The notes: generated from the letters alone by a model not told the origin. Shown: positions 21,611 to 35,345, numbered from the stretch's first letter. The stretch: 64,000 nt of DNA from Epichloe hybrida (GCA_019022495.1 JAFEKR010000016.1:310001-374000), one strand, 5' to 3'. Made by a program: numbers and translations.

Positions 21611-24600
21611 ATACTAATTAGTAGTTAACTTTATAACTATAAATAAGCTAGGTATTATAAGAAAAGATATTTCTATAAACATTACTACTACTACCCCTTG
21701 TTATACTATAATGGTTATTGTGGTAGAGAGGTATAACTATATAAGTGTACTAAAGGAAAAGACTAGAATCCTAGTTATAGGCTTATTAGGCTTCTAAGGA
21801 ATTAATCTATTAACCCTTAGGCTAAGGGATATAACTTTATTATATCTATCTAGGATATTATTATTAATTATTAATTTTATTATCTATTATAAGAAAACTA
21901 ACTAACTAACTAAATCTATTACCGCGAGGTATTTATTTTAAACCTAATGTTAAATAACCTTAGCTAAGCTAGCTAACTTACCTATAAATTCCCTTTAATA
22001 TATTACCTTTTAATAGACCTTTAATCTCTCCCTATAAGTATTTACTACTTACTTTTTGCCCCCTTTACTCTTAGTGCTATTTACCCTATACTTATTAGTA
22101 AGAGAGAGAGATTACCTCCTTCCCTTCTTTTTATAAAAAATAGGAAGTAGTAATTCCTATTATTCCCTTATTACTTTTCCTATTATTTTCTAGTTACTTT
22201 TAGAACTTATATTACTTTCTTTATCTCTATTAATTTATTCTTATTACTACTTTTGCTACTTTTACTACTTTTTCTTTTATTTTTCCTATTTTTATAATTT
22301 TCTAATTTTATTAGAGTAATAACACTCCTAAAATATAAAAGAAAAACCTTATAATAGTAATAGGTAAATATAGAAGCTTAATTAGTAGTAAAAATAATAA
22401 ATTAGTAATATTCCTTTTATAGTTAAAGATAGTAAAGAAATCTAGACCTTCTATAAGAGTAAAAGCTACTAGTAATAGTAAGGCTCTAACTATTACCCCT
22501 AAAAGACCTTAAAAGCATAAGTTACCCTTATACCTTTAATAGCTTACTTATAACTTCTCTAATAATTAGAAAGAATTTATTAAGCTAGATCTAGAGACTA
22601 CTATATAGCTTAAGCTTAATAACTAGATTATAAGATTTATTAACCTTAGTAAGCATTAAGATTAGAGAGATAATAACCTATAGGAATTATTCTAAGAAAA
22701 CTTTAAAGGCTAGTCTAAAAATACCTTTAAAAGGGCTATAAAGAAAGTTATTAGAGAATTATGTAATTCTCTATAAGATTATAGCATTCTTATTAAGTAA
22801 GGCCTAGGATATTTAATCCTAGTATCCCTTAAAGAAGTGCTTTATTAAACTTTAATACCTCTTTAGTTATAGGAGAGATTATAAGAGAGACTATAACCTT
22901 CTAAACCCCTAGAGCCTTAATATTAATAGCCCTAATAACTTACCCTAGAAATTTACCTTCCCTAACCCTAAAGACTACATAAACCTTCACAAGAGCCCTT
23001 ATAATAATTACCATTAAATTAATAGCTTTATGCTAATAATCATTATTAATAATAACTAAGGGACTATTATCCATAATAAAATATGCCTTTATAGTAATTC
23101 GCCTCTGAAGATTAGATTATAAAGAAAATCTCAGAGCTTATAAAAATATATAAGGATAGCAACTACTATAGTAGGAAGCTATATAACTTCTTAACGCTAA
23201 AGATTATGCTCTTTAAAAATAAGTATAATAGAATTAACCTCCCTTAAATATATTATTAGAAGGCTTTCCCTATTATATTAATAGGTAATACTAAATAATA
23301 CTTCCTTAATTACCTCTTTAGAAATAACTATTCCTATAAAGAGATAATTACCTATATTATTAACACTTTAAGATAGAAAGTAACTAGTAATTCTATTACT
23401 ACTAATAAAGTAGTATAACATTAAAGAATATAATTAAGAAAAACCCTAATAAAAGTAAGCTTAATTACCTTAAGATTATATTATTAACCCTTAAGAAGAT
23501 TCACAGAGGACTATACCCTACTAAAATAGTAAATACTAAGCTCTATAAGTAAGCCTTAAATACTATAGCTAGTGTGCCTAGATATTAGATAGTGGAATAT
23601 ATACACTCCCTAGGCTTTAAAAGTCTTACTAAAGACCTCCATAAGGTAATTACTATTATAGAATTAAATAAAAGGCCCTCCTAATACCTTTAGTACTAAT
23701 AAGAAAACCCTCTAGAGGCTATATTTACTAATTATTAGTATAAATAGTAATTATCCCCCTATAGTAAAGGAAGTTATTATAGACAAAGCCCTAGGCTAAG
23801 CACTAAGCGCTACTTTATATATAGCAAGAGTAGCTACTAGTTCTTTAATTACTTTACTAAAGAATATTAAAAGGAAAAGGACTACTAGTAAGCTAGTAAA
23901 ATATATTATATACCCCCTTTAGAGAAGAGATTCTAGGTATTCCTTACTTTCTATAAAGGGCAGGATAATAATAAGCCTAATAAAGGCTTAGGTTAGAATT
24001 AGAAATTATATCTTTTAGCTTATATAGAAGCTAAAGATAATAATAATAATATAAAGGAGCTACTATTAATAGCATACCTAAGTATTATATAATTCTTTTA
24101 CTCTAGATTATAGACTAACTATAACACTACTAATATTAATATCCTTATAACCCTAAATAATTAAGCCTTCTAACATGCATTCCTTAGGCAAGAGCTCTAT
24201 AAGCTATAAGAGTGTAATAAAGGCTTAATTTACTATATCTCTAAAAAACACTATTTTAAAGAGGTCTTTAGAGAGATTATACCTAATACTAGTACTATAG
24301 GAAAGTTAACTATAGGAGAGGCATAAGTAAAGGCTCTATTAAGATTAATACCTTTATTAAAGGTAACCCCTTATAAACCCTAAATTATTACATTTAGTGC
24401 TAGATTAGTAGTTATAAGAGAAATCCTTTATATGCCTATAGAACTTAGAGAGCTTAAATTCTATATCCTTAATATAGCTACCCCCTTCCTCTTCTTAATT
24501 ACTAATATAAATAAAATATAAGTCAAGATTAATAACCTTGCTAACATACTTATCTAAGGCAATAAGACTATACCTATTATGTAATAATAGGGCTATCCTT

Positions 24601-26021
24601 AGTGGTTACTAGAAGCAAGAGAAATAGTTGCCTTTTACCTTTTAGAAGGAGATATTTATTAATTATATTATTAACTTAGTTACCCTTCTATTTAATAACT
24701 TATAAAGATCCTTTACTAAGCTAGTTATAAAGTTAAACGCTAGGTAATTAAGGAATTAACTAAAGTCTGCTACTATTACTAGATATATAGAAAGGCCCCT
24801 AGTTAATTTAAGTTCACAATTAAAGATAACCATGAATTTAACTATAAGATTATTATTAATATTATATAGATTAATAGCTAACTAGTACTTTATATTATTA
24901 ATTTAGCAATATCATTCTAGGCAGCCTAATTCCTTAATCTAAGGAAGCAAAAGGCTTAAGATATCTAGGACGCTATCCGCGAATATTAGATTAACACTTA
25001 TCTTAGACCTCTAGAATAGATTATATATAACACTAGTAATAACTTCACTTCTACTAAGTTTAAGCACTATGCTTAACTAATATTAATTAAGACTAATAAG
25101 ATGCTAATTAAAGCCTATAATAGTATTAGAAAGGTTAAGAAATATTATAGACCTTTACGCTAAGCTTATAATATTATTATAGACTTAATTAGAATAGAAC
25201 TTACACTAGAGTAATGCCTTTAAATTGCTGTTAAAGCAATTAATAACTCTATAAGCCTAAATAGTATTATCCTAACCCTACTAGTCTTTAGAGGCTACCT
25301 ATAAATAATAGATAAGTTACTACTAAGTATCTTTATTATTTAATATACTAAAGTAATTTATAAAGCTACTAATAAAGTCCGCTACTATCTAGCTTTATAG
25401 TAAGTCTATAATGCTCTTAAAGCCTAGAATAGCCCTAATATAGCACCTATATATTAGCTACCCTTATAGGCTAATATATACATATAAAGAGAGAAGGGTA
25501 GCTAGCATAGCCCTTATAAGCTACTTACTACTAATAGAGAGACCTATATAGTTAATATACCCCGTGGCTTAGTGAAGTTTCACTTTATAGTAGTAAAGCC
25601 CTACTATAAAGACCTATGTATTATAGAGGGACTAAAGTAGTAGGAGATAAAGCCTAATAATATAGAGGAAGAAGTAACTATATAACTAACTACTACTACT
25701 AAAAGAGATCCCCTAATAGAAAAAGGTAAAGAGCTATAGGTACTAGCTAAGAGAAGATAAGGAAGACTAAGAAAGGCCCTTATAGTCTAATTTATAAGTA
25801 TAGAAGAGTCTAAAGGGAAGGCTTATAAAGCCTAGAAGGCCCTAAAGGGAAGCTATTAAGTTAAAGATTTACTGCCTTACCCTAAAGGAATAAAAGCAAG
25901 GAAAAGAAAACCTTATAGCCCTAAGAAAAATATTAGCCTAATTTAGCTTTACATACTTATAAACAAAGATTAGGAGGAGGCCTTTATTTAAGAAGCTATA
26001 GCTAAAGGGATACTAAACATT
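21354..26021 (+). mobile_element. Ty1/copia family 1, copy B, truncated in the RT region
   Basis: The 5' LTR is 21354-21610 (257 bp). The interior is the inverse of 3746-8154. On the plus strand, ignoring stops, 24750-25300 reads as a copia integrase: a C-x-x-C remnant, FKFTIKDNHEFNYK, and a block ending in V-K-A-I-N-N-S-I that recalls the conserved V-K-A-I-N-D of fungal elements. The RT region begins near 25560 with PRGLVKFHF. The sequence leaves the copy-A pattern at about 26016-26021, where element E starts, so most of the RT, the RNase H and the 3' LTR are missing. Confidence 0.75.
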
Positions 26022-27430
26022 AGAGTATTACATTACATTACATTACATTGTGTAATGTTTGTAATATAATGTAATTATTACACATTACATTACATTACAC
26101 ATTATATTACATTACATTACACCCCCCTTTCACACATTACATTACATTACATGTAATTATTTGTAATTATTTGTAATTATTTTTTATTTTTTAATATTTA
26201 GGTTAAGTAATTAGAAATTAATAGTAAGAAATAACTTAAATAATTAGAAAAGTATATATTAGGGTTCTAAAAATATAGATTAAGGTTAAATTACTATACT
26301 AATTTTAATTATAACTTATAAAACTAATAAAACTTACTTTTGAAGCTTATTTCTTAGAAAAATATTAAAAACTTACTTTTAAGTAAATAAGCTATAAAGA
26401 AGTTAATACTATTATTAGTTAGACCCACTTTAGACCCACTTTAGACCCACTTTTATATATACTTCCTTTTCAAGAGAAAATCATAAATATTTAAGCTAAT
26501 AAGCTATAAAGAAGTTAATAGTATTATTAGTAAGACCCACTTTAGACCTACTTTTATATATACTTTCTTTTTAAGAGAAAATCATATATATCTAAGTAAA
26601 TAAGCTATTAAGAAGTTAGTACTATAATTAGTAAGACTTACTTTAGACTTACTTTTAAACTTACTTTAGAAAATACCTTTTATTTAAAATAAAATTATAT
26701 ATAACTAGGTAAATAAGCTATAAAAAAGTTAATTATATTATAAATAAACCTTATTATATACTTAATTTTTATTTATACCTTAAATAAACTATATTATTAT
26801 TTTATAGCTTTAAATTCCTATAAACTTATATAACTTATAAGCTTTTTAATTTTCTTTACTAAGAAGAAATAAACTTTTATTTTAAAAAGTATAATATTTA
26901 TTTATTAACTTTATAAAATTAGATTTTATATTCTATCTTAAATTAATTTACTTTTAATAATATAAGCTTTTTAAAGATTTCTTTATTAGTCCTTAATATA
27001 ATTATTTAGACTTATAATATATTATTTTATATTAAATTTTAAAGTATATATAGGGTATTATATAGTAAAATAAATACTTAGGTTAAATAATATAATATTA
27101 AATCCTAGAAATTAGATTTATTACTATTTTAAAATTATATAATATAAAACAAAGTTTAAGGAATTTTATTCTACTCTTAAACCTATATAGTATACCCTAC
27201 ACCCTAATATATAACTAATAATCTAAAACTAAGGAAACTTAAATAATTTATAGTAAATAAACTAAAATAATAATTAAATTAACACTAATATTAACTTAAT
27301 AAAGAAAAATCCATATAATATTATAAGATCTTAATATACCCCACTTTTATTTTCCCCTAACATTACATTACATTACACATTACATCCAAACCCCAAATAT
27401 TACATTACATTACATTACATTACATGCTCT
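26022..27430. mobile_element. Element E: satellite-rich AGAGCA element with CATTA pentamers
   Basis: The ends are AGAGTA (from AGAGCA) at 26022 and TGCTCT at 27425-27430. Terminal zones consist of CATTA-type pentamers (26028-26155 and 27357-27424), where elements C and D have CACTA-type pentamers. The interior has repeats with AGACCCACTTT near 26420, 26530 and 26620, the same core as in the 105-bp array of element C. This supports one element group with two terminal repeat variants. No ORF. Confidence 0.5.
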
Positions 27431-28733
27431 GATCACTATTATCTAGTAAATCACAGAAGAACTCTTTATTCTATAGGTTCTTTTAGAAGCCTATATACTT
27501 CTTCCTAGCCTTTTTAATTTCTTTAAGAGTCTAAAATCTAAATTCTTCTTAGTTTACTACTTCTTTAAGGTTATTTACTATCTTAGTGCCTCTTCTAATA
27601 GTTATATATACTTTATTATAAAGAAGATAGTCTTAAAGTCTATTCTATAAAAGGTCTCTCCTTTTTATAAACTTATCCCTTAACTATTTATAAAAGTTAT
27701 TACTAAATTTAGAGAATAGTATTCTTCTAAATAACCCTTACTCCTTATATTATTTAGTCTTTATAAGGATATAGAGACTAATTTCCTTAGGTGTTATTAT
27801 CTCTTTATGTTTAAAACTTTCTATTTATTAAAGTAGTTCTTCTATAATATATTATTAAAGCCTTATAGAGATATAGGGGTATAAGTTAGTGTAGGTAGGG
27901 GTTTTTCCTTTATTAAGGTATTTATTACTATCTCCTGTTTTAATACCTTCTATAGTATTATTATAGCTATTAGTCTTACTAGGAACTCTAAATTAACTAG
28001 AGGTCCTAGATAGTCTAGCTATATCTAATATTTTAATTAATTAAGGGAGGTAGATCTTGTGATATAAGGAGATATAGGGTATAACTATAATTATATAATG
28101 TTTTTTAGATATAAAGGATTATAAGGTAAGGCGGTTAACTTTAAATATATAATAAAATACGTAATAAAGAAAGATAAGGGGATAGCTTAGCTACTAGTAT
28201 TAAACCTTTCTTTATTATTTTAGAGTTTATATAAATATAAATATTAATACTAAAGTAAGAAGAGAGCTATATTATACCTTTCTATTAGTATAACTTATTA
28301 TTAAATATAGCCCTCCTATTACATAAGGCAAGTTATTATTAGATAAGCTACCTCTTCTAATTAACCTTACTAATCTATAGTGTTTAAAGACTACATAGTT
28401 ATCTATGAAGGTAACTACTAATTAGTATTAGATTCATAGGGTATTGAATTTAATATAATACAGTTATAAGCTTAAAGAATAGTATTATCATTAATTATCT
28501 ATTCTAGGCTATATTATTTGTTATTATAATTAATTTAGTTATAGGAAAAAGAGAGGTAAAAAGCTAGAAGTTATAATATATAAAGGGAAAAGGGGTTACG
28601 TGTTTATATCCCTATATTTCCTAGCTAATTAACATGCTAGGTTGTGGGTCACGTGTGGGGTCCGCGCGCGGCCCGAGCTTCTGCCGGGTAATTGCGGCTG
28701 CGACGCGCGATTGATATCACCTTTGTTCTAACA
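27431..28733 (-). mobile_element. Copia family 2: 5' LTR and 1 kb of interior, truncated
   Basis: The LTR is 28426-28733 (308 bp, starting TGTTAGAACAAAGG at 28733 on the minus strand). The interior runs leftward from 28425 and begins with the same sequence that follows the LTR at 9522. It is cut at 27431 by element E. The interior corresponds to the leader and gag region; stops prevent reading. The first 120 bp of this LTR are markedly GC-rich with intact CpA sites, although the rest is RIP-mutated. Confidence 0.65.
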
Positions 28734-31700
28734 TAAAATCTTATAAGAGTAAATATTAATAAATAGCTTGTAAATGCTTTAATTAGTTATAAGAGATGCT
28801 TCTAAGTAAACTACCCTATTACTAAGGGTAACTTACCTATAGAAATAATTAATAACACTATTAGGGCTTAATTCCCTGCTATCTTAGCTTAGGTTAACTT
28901 ATTGATTTATACTATAAAGAGCAAGGGAAAGGTCCTAGATTTCTATAGTATTATAAGTAGGATTAGGTACCTAATTAAAGCCTAAGGAAGGTCTTAAGTA
29001 AAGGCTAATAACTCTTTTAAAGTAAAACTAACTCTTAATAGCAAAATAAAGAATAAAGCTAAAAAAAAGAAGGTAAAGAAAGATAACTATATTTATTATA
29101 AGAAGTATAAGGTAAAGAAGTTAAAAGACTTATAGAAGGTCTACAAGGCTCTCTACCTAATAAAAGACTAGAAGATTAATAAAGAGCTATTAAAGAAAGC
29201 AAAAGAAGTAATAAATTATTAACCTAATAATGTAAAAAAGGTATATAATACTTGGTTAAAGGATAATAGCATAAAGGAACCTAAAGAAAATAATACTATA
29301 TTTACTACTATAGGAGAGTCTATAAAGGCTTTTCTTGCCTAGGATAAATCGTAAGTTATACTTAATAGCAAAACCTTAATTTATATCTTTAATAATAAAT
29401 ACTAGTTTATAGACCTTAATTATAGTAAGCAGCCTAGAATTTAAGCAGGTTATAGTGTTATAAATGCTTATAGCGTTAGTATAGCTTAGATTATCTTGAT
29501 AGATAGCTAGACCCTTACCTTATTAAATACCTAGTACTAGCTAATATTCTTTACAAACCTTATATCTCTTTAGCTACTTACATAAAAGGGACTAAGGTAG
29601 GATAATCTTACTAGAAAGGTAATAGACCTAGTAAGAGGTAATTAGGAGATATTTTAAACTTAGGTTATTAGTACGCAGCTATGTATAGAGGGCTTAAGCC
29701 TATTAGAAGCTTTTATTATTAAGGGAGATTTACAAGACCTAAAGATAGCTATAATAACACCTATAGTCCTGTGGCACGCTAGATTAGTATATCTAGGGGA
29801 GGATATAATAGATTAGGTACTTTAGAAGCTTTAAATTTAATTAAAGGAGAGGAGCATAAGTAAATATAAGGTTTACTAAACCTCTAAAGCATAAAGGCAG
29901 ATATTATAAGTCCCTTAGATAGGATCCCTACCTTTAGGACTGCTTTAGGTAGTCTTTTTTAACCTCTTTACTTAATTATTAAGGTATAATAAAGACTAAT
30001 ATATTACTCTTTTTACCTATAAAGTAATAGGACTACGTTATATCTTTATAATCCTATTAAAGACTAATATCGCGCTTTACTTTAATTAGTTAGAAGCTAT
30101 ATATATAAGAGTATATGGTATTTATATTACGGTTATAATAACTAATAGTAAGACTACCTTCTAGACTAAAAAATAAGAAGAAGAGGTTATAAATAAAGGT
30201 ATTATTATTAGAAAGTCTAGCCTAGCTTACCTATATTAAAATAGGCATGCTAAATAGTCTAGGGGGGTGATAATAAGGGTTATAATAACTCTTATAATAT
30301 AATTAGGTTTCCTAGAAGACCTCTAGCCTATAGCTACTAAAGTAGCTATTTATATCTTAAATCGCACGCCTTAAAAGCTACTTAACTAGTAATTACCTTA
30401 ACAAGCATTAAATAGGTAGTTAAGAGATAATAAGCTTTAATAAAGTTACTTACTAGAAGAGCTAGAAGCTTTAATAACTTATTTATAAGCTTTTGGATAT
30501 AAAGTATTTATAATAACGTAAAGTAAGCTTCGTAAGGCAAGTCTAAAGCTTGCTTAGAGAGCTTATATTAGATACCTTGCTAGATACGTTTCCTCTATAT
30601 AATACCTAATTTAAGTACTAATAATAAAGAGGAGCTACTAGTTCTTATTAAGCCACGTTACCTTTAATAAGTCTATCTTCTATGCTTAAGAAAGAGGCCT
30701 ATTATTAACTATAAAAGAGGTTAAAAAATAATACCTTAAAGAGCTAGTTAAGGATAATAAGGATAAAAGCTCTAATATAGGGCTTCCACAGATAGCATAC
30801 CCTCTATTACTATAATAACTACTTAATTAGCTTTAATAGGTAGAAACTCCTACTAGTTATAATTAATAAGATTATAAAGAAAAGGAAAAAGAAAGTTAAG
30901 AAACAAATTTACTAACTCCTCTAAATTCACTAGGGAAATTCCTAGATTTAGCAGATTATATACTATTAAGTATTAATAATTTGCTTAACTTACCTAATAG
31001 TAGTAATAATTATAAAATATTAGTAAATCTAGAAGATTATAATAATCTTAAAGCATTTACTATAGCCTTTAAGCTAGGACCTAAGAGTAAAGAAAAGCCT
31101 TATATATCTAGGCTTCCTCCTTCCCTAGCTTATTATAATTATTTAGCTAGTTATCTAAAAGAAAAAGAATTCTATAAAGTATAAGATAAAGAATTTAATA
31201 GAATTATTAATAGAAAGGTAGCTAAGAAGGTATCTAGAACTAAAGTCCCTTTATATATAAAGCTTCTAGGCCTTACTTAGGTTTTCTTATATAAATTAAA
31301 TAAGTAAGGTTACCTTCTATAATATAAAGCTTATCTCTATGTTCTTAGAAATTATTAACTAAAGAGTTATTTATTAACTTAGGTAGTAACCCTAGCTACT
31401 AATACTTTTAGGCTATTTATAGCTATTATATACTACTTTAATCTTAAAGTATACTAGTATAACTTTATTATAGTATTTCTAAATTTAAACCTTAATAAAG
31501 AGGTTTACTATAAGATACCTTTAGGCTATAAAGATAAATAAGCCTATCTAAAGCTTCTTAAAGTAGTTTATAGGCTATAGAGAGTGCCTCTTTTATAAAT
31601 AAAGGAGCTAATTAGCTAGCTAATTAGTAAAGGCTTTATATAAATCTTTAAAGATGTTTATATGTTTATTAAGGATAGGTTAATTATTTTCTTCTATATA

Positions 31701-33047
31701 AATAACCTTATTACTCTCTTTACTAAAGGGAAATTATATTTATATAATAAATTTAGGGTAAGACTCTTTATAAAGTATAATATAAAGGACCTTAGAGAGC
31801 TATAATAGTTCCTAGGTATTAAAATTATTAGAGATTATACTAATAGGAAGGTATAGCTTAATTAGAAGTCCTATTAGGATAAAGCTACTACTAAATTTAA
31901 TATAAAGATTCCTTAATAAAGACCTATAGCCTTAATAACTACTATACTACTAAAACCTTTTAAAAGAGAGGTTAGTACTTAAGATCTTAAGAGGTATTAA
32001 TCTTTAATTAAAACCTTACTATATCTAATAATAGTCTTAAGACCTAATATTACTTTTATAGCCTTATAACTCTTATAATTCCTATAAAACCTAGGGCTAT
32101 AGTATATAGAAGTAGCTAAAAAAGCCCTTAAGTATAGGTATATATAAGTAAACCTAGTAATTAAATATAGTAGTAATAACTCTAAATTAGAGGTATATAG
32201 TAATACCTTCTTTACTAATAATACTATAATATAAAAAAGCTTATAAGGCTGTATTATAAAGCTCTTTAAAGAACCTATACTCTTTAAGGTAAGTAAGTAA
32301 GCTACTATAATAACTTTATTAACTAAAGCAAAGCTCCTAGCGCTTTCTTACTATAGTAAAGAGCTTATAGCCTTTAGATAATTATATTAAGACGTTAGGC
32401 TATGCCTAGGAGATAATACACTTAAAATTAAATATAATAATATATAGATAATTTACCTCCTTAAGGAAGAATTTATTAAGCTTATTATAAAGCTTTAGTA
32501 TATAAATATTTATTACTACTAGCTTTATTAAGAGATTATAAAAGAAACCTTTAATATTACCTAGATTACTACTAAAGAGATAATTATAGATAGCCTTATA
32601 AAGCCTCTTATAGGGAATACTTTTATAAGCTTCTATAAGGTATTAGGGCTTATATAATTACCCTCTAGTATACTTAGTAAAGAACTTAAAGAATAAGTAT
32701 TATATAATAACCTTAAATTAAATAGGATTATAACTAATTAACTGCTTTTTTACACTATAAAATTAATTTAGATATCGTAAGATTAATTTAACTAATTTAA
32801 TTAATTTAGATTTATTATAGGAAACCTTAAATAAGGTCCCCTAGGGGGGTGTATTATACCTATAAGGGTATAATTAATCCCTACTATATAATAGTCTTAT
32901 TACTTAACTAGCTAAGATAAGAGTCCACCCCTAGCTAGTTATTTTCTATAATCTCTATAACTATATAGTATGTTTTAGTACTATATTAGCACCTTACCTA
33001 TAGTAGAGGTACTTAGGTATTTAAGCCGTAGTCCGCACCCTCTTACA
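28734..33047 (+). mobile_element. Ty1/copia family 3, 5'-truncated, with 3' LTR at the compartment edge
   Basis: On the plus strand, reading through stops, the order is gag end (a possible degraded zinc knuckle near 29090), a GAG-pre-integrase motif LWHARL near 29768, the integrase region to about 30700, and a well-preserved RT pattern near 31190-31560 (a block that reads NLKVY-x-YNFIIVFLNLNL, corresponding to the copia YDVxTAFLNA). RNase H follows to 32800. A G-run (about 32842-32849) acts as polypurine tract before the LTR at 32850-33047. The 5' LTR is absent. An open stretch at 30981-31184 is only a fragment of this polyprotein. Confidence 0.7.
32850..33047 (+). repeat. Probable 3' LTR of copia family 3
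   Basis: It starts TGTATTATACC directly after the polypurine tract and plausibly ends CTCTTACA at 33047, giving TGTA...TACA ends and 198 bp. No second copy exists in the window, so the right end is inferred. The base composition changes sharply at this point. Confidence 0.55.
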
Positions 33048-33337
33048 GGGTCGGATAACTCAATAGAGGTGGTCACATTGAACCCTAGCTTCGCGGTCCA
33101 ACAGCGCTCAAGTGTCTGGTTTAATGATGCGGGGGGCTCCAAGTTCCCTCTGCATTCTGCATTCTGCGAAGGATGCACCCTACCACACTGCCAAATCCTC
33201 AACTACAGCAACATCGAGTCATCTAGGTGGAAATACAGCTTGATTTGAGAGCACAACATGTCTGGTGGGTTCCCCGGGAAGACACCATCTTGCTTTGTTC
33301 CTCAAGCGTAGCGTGGCATTGTGAAGCAAGATCGGGA

Positions 33338-35345
33338 TCAGGTCTCGTTGTCAACTACATTTGACCTCGGGCATCGAAGCCGCAGAAAAGACCCCTTTGC
33401 TGATATGTAGAAACAGTCTGGGCATTGCAATCGTAGCTCAACCCCAGTCCGTAGTGCTTCTATGTCGATGAATGCATGTGGGTTCTTCTCCCTCAGCTTC
33501 TGTGCTTCTTCCCCTGTGAGCCATTCCAGAATACACATCACCTCGTCGACACCTGAACCGCTGGCTGGTTGTCCCGTCGCTCTTGGATTATCAACGTGAA
33601 TCTCCAAGAGTCCAGCTCGGAAAATTCGATACGCGTCTCTGGATTCAACGGCTACCGACTGTATTCTGCCCGGCGTCATGAGCTCGATCCCACTCTTGGC
33701 ATCTGCTGGGCTAGCCAACGTACTCTGCTGTCCGCTACGCTGACGTCATCTCCAGAATGCTTCATAACTACGTCCTCGGCTGAAGTCTGGTTTTCTCGGA
33801 ATACCAGCGAACCACATCCTGAATGTATGGCATCATCACTCATTGACGATAGCGAGACCTTTTCACCTGCGTCTTCCTTGGCCATGCCCGTGCTGATGGT
33901 GGTAGCAGACAATGCTATGGTGAGAAGTGTACTCTCGTTCGGATCAGGATACATTGTCTTGTTGCGAGTTCTCAGAAGCGCCGCCAGACTGATAGTGATT
34001 TGGCGACTCAAGCAGTCATTGAGCTCTTCTTGCATCCTTGCCAAGGCCGGAAGGGCTGGCATTCGCCATCCCGGATACAGCCTCCCGTGACACCGCGGGG
34101 TATGAACTCTTTTGGAGAGGCCGAGAAGAGCATTGCAGAGATAGCATGCGTCTTTGCTGGAACAAATTACGCGCGGACGGTTCATAGGAGGCATCAGTTC
34201 ACAATAAGCGAGGAGTTGAACTTCGGCGTGGATCTTTGCTTTCTTCAAGGTCTTGAGCGTCTGCTTTTTGAACTTCTTGGCCGCTTCTTCTTCCGTCGTT
34301 CCCAACAGGTGGCATGTTGAACCAAGCTGTACTTGATTTTGGGACGATTCAAACCGCGTCAGAGCTGACGCAAGCGAAGGGCTATAATCTGTCCACGGGG
34401 CCTTCTGAAACGCCGCCTCCGGCAGTTGGACCGCGACTACATCCATGTGTCGGGTTATGGGGAATCTCTTAGCGGTCCGGTATAGAAACCTGGCTGCTTC
34501 TCGGTATCTAGAGACCTTCCTGACCACGTTGACGAGACTTCTCTTTGAGCTCGGATCCATATCTCGATGAGGTACCTTGTCGAGCAAGGACTCAAGTCCC
34601 TCGACTCGCGACAGTTGGTGCACCCCCAGTACCAACTCTTCAAGACGATGATTCGATCGGTATGAGGACCAGGAATCAACCAACCGGATCACATTCTTGG
34701 CACTCTCTTCGAAGTGTTCTGCGATAGCATTCGTCTCATAACCTTTTCTGCCCTGTAATTGCCGCACAGAGACGATGAAATTCTCGAGAGCAGTCTTGAA
34801 CGGCTGTTTCGAAGATTTCCTGGCGTTGGGTACAAGGCGTAGCCGACAGAGTATCCGAGGCGAGCACATAGAGACGATGGCTTTGAACATGGCGTCTTCC
34901 AAATTTCCAGGTCGGTTGGCTGCGGAGATCGATGAGCGGTGGTAGCCTCATCCAAAGCATCGTGCTTACCGTCAGATACCCGGCCTAGAATCGCGAAAAT
35001 CGACTGCAAGCCTCTCCTTATCAAGGCCAACATCCCGTCGCCGTCCCGATGGGATTTTCTGTTTACGGCGAGCAAGACCTGTGCGCCCTGGGAACTCGGA
35101 GCATGCCTCTCCCCAACGCAAACGGCGGGAATATGGTCCGGATCATCGGTCAGGCTGGAAAGAAATGCTACGACGCCAACCAGCTCGCGTTCCCGGTCGA
35201 ACGGGAGGGAGTATCCGTCGTGGCGTATGGACAGGTCATCCATCAGATTGCGGCTCGGCGGCGCCGGGACAGAATGCAAGAGATGGAGAATGGCAACATT
35301 CTCAGCACAGGTGTAGGAGGAGCGTGGAACGGAAGCTGGTGCCAT
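33338..35345 (-). CDS. OTT_1508-like deaminase-fold family protein, 3 exons
   Basis: Three exons (34970-35345, 33724-34919, 33338-33658) give 630 residues; introns are 34920-34969 (50 bp, GTAAGC...CAG) and 33659-33723 (65 bp, GTACGT...CAG). The total of 1,893 bp is divisible by three and both joins keep the frame. The core carries HAEVQLLAYCEL (histidine near residue 356), followed by ICSSKDACYLCNALL and TPRCHGRLYPGW. This H-x-E plus C-x-x-C set is the zinc-site pattern of the cytidine-deaminase fold in the fungal OTT_1508 family, which is large and variable in filamentous fungi and of unknown substrate. The start at 35345 was chosen because the upstream ATG at 35402 adds only 19 unlike residues. 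The gene lies 290 bp from the RIP-mutated block yet keeps intact reading frames. Function is inferred from family only. Confidence 0.8.

Noticed and set aside
30981..31184. 67-codon ORF on plus
   Set aside because: A short stop-free part of the decayed family-3 copia polyprotein, not a gene.
32981..33202. 73-codon ORF on minus
   Set aside because: It overlaps the presumed copia LTR end and has no recognisable content.
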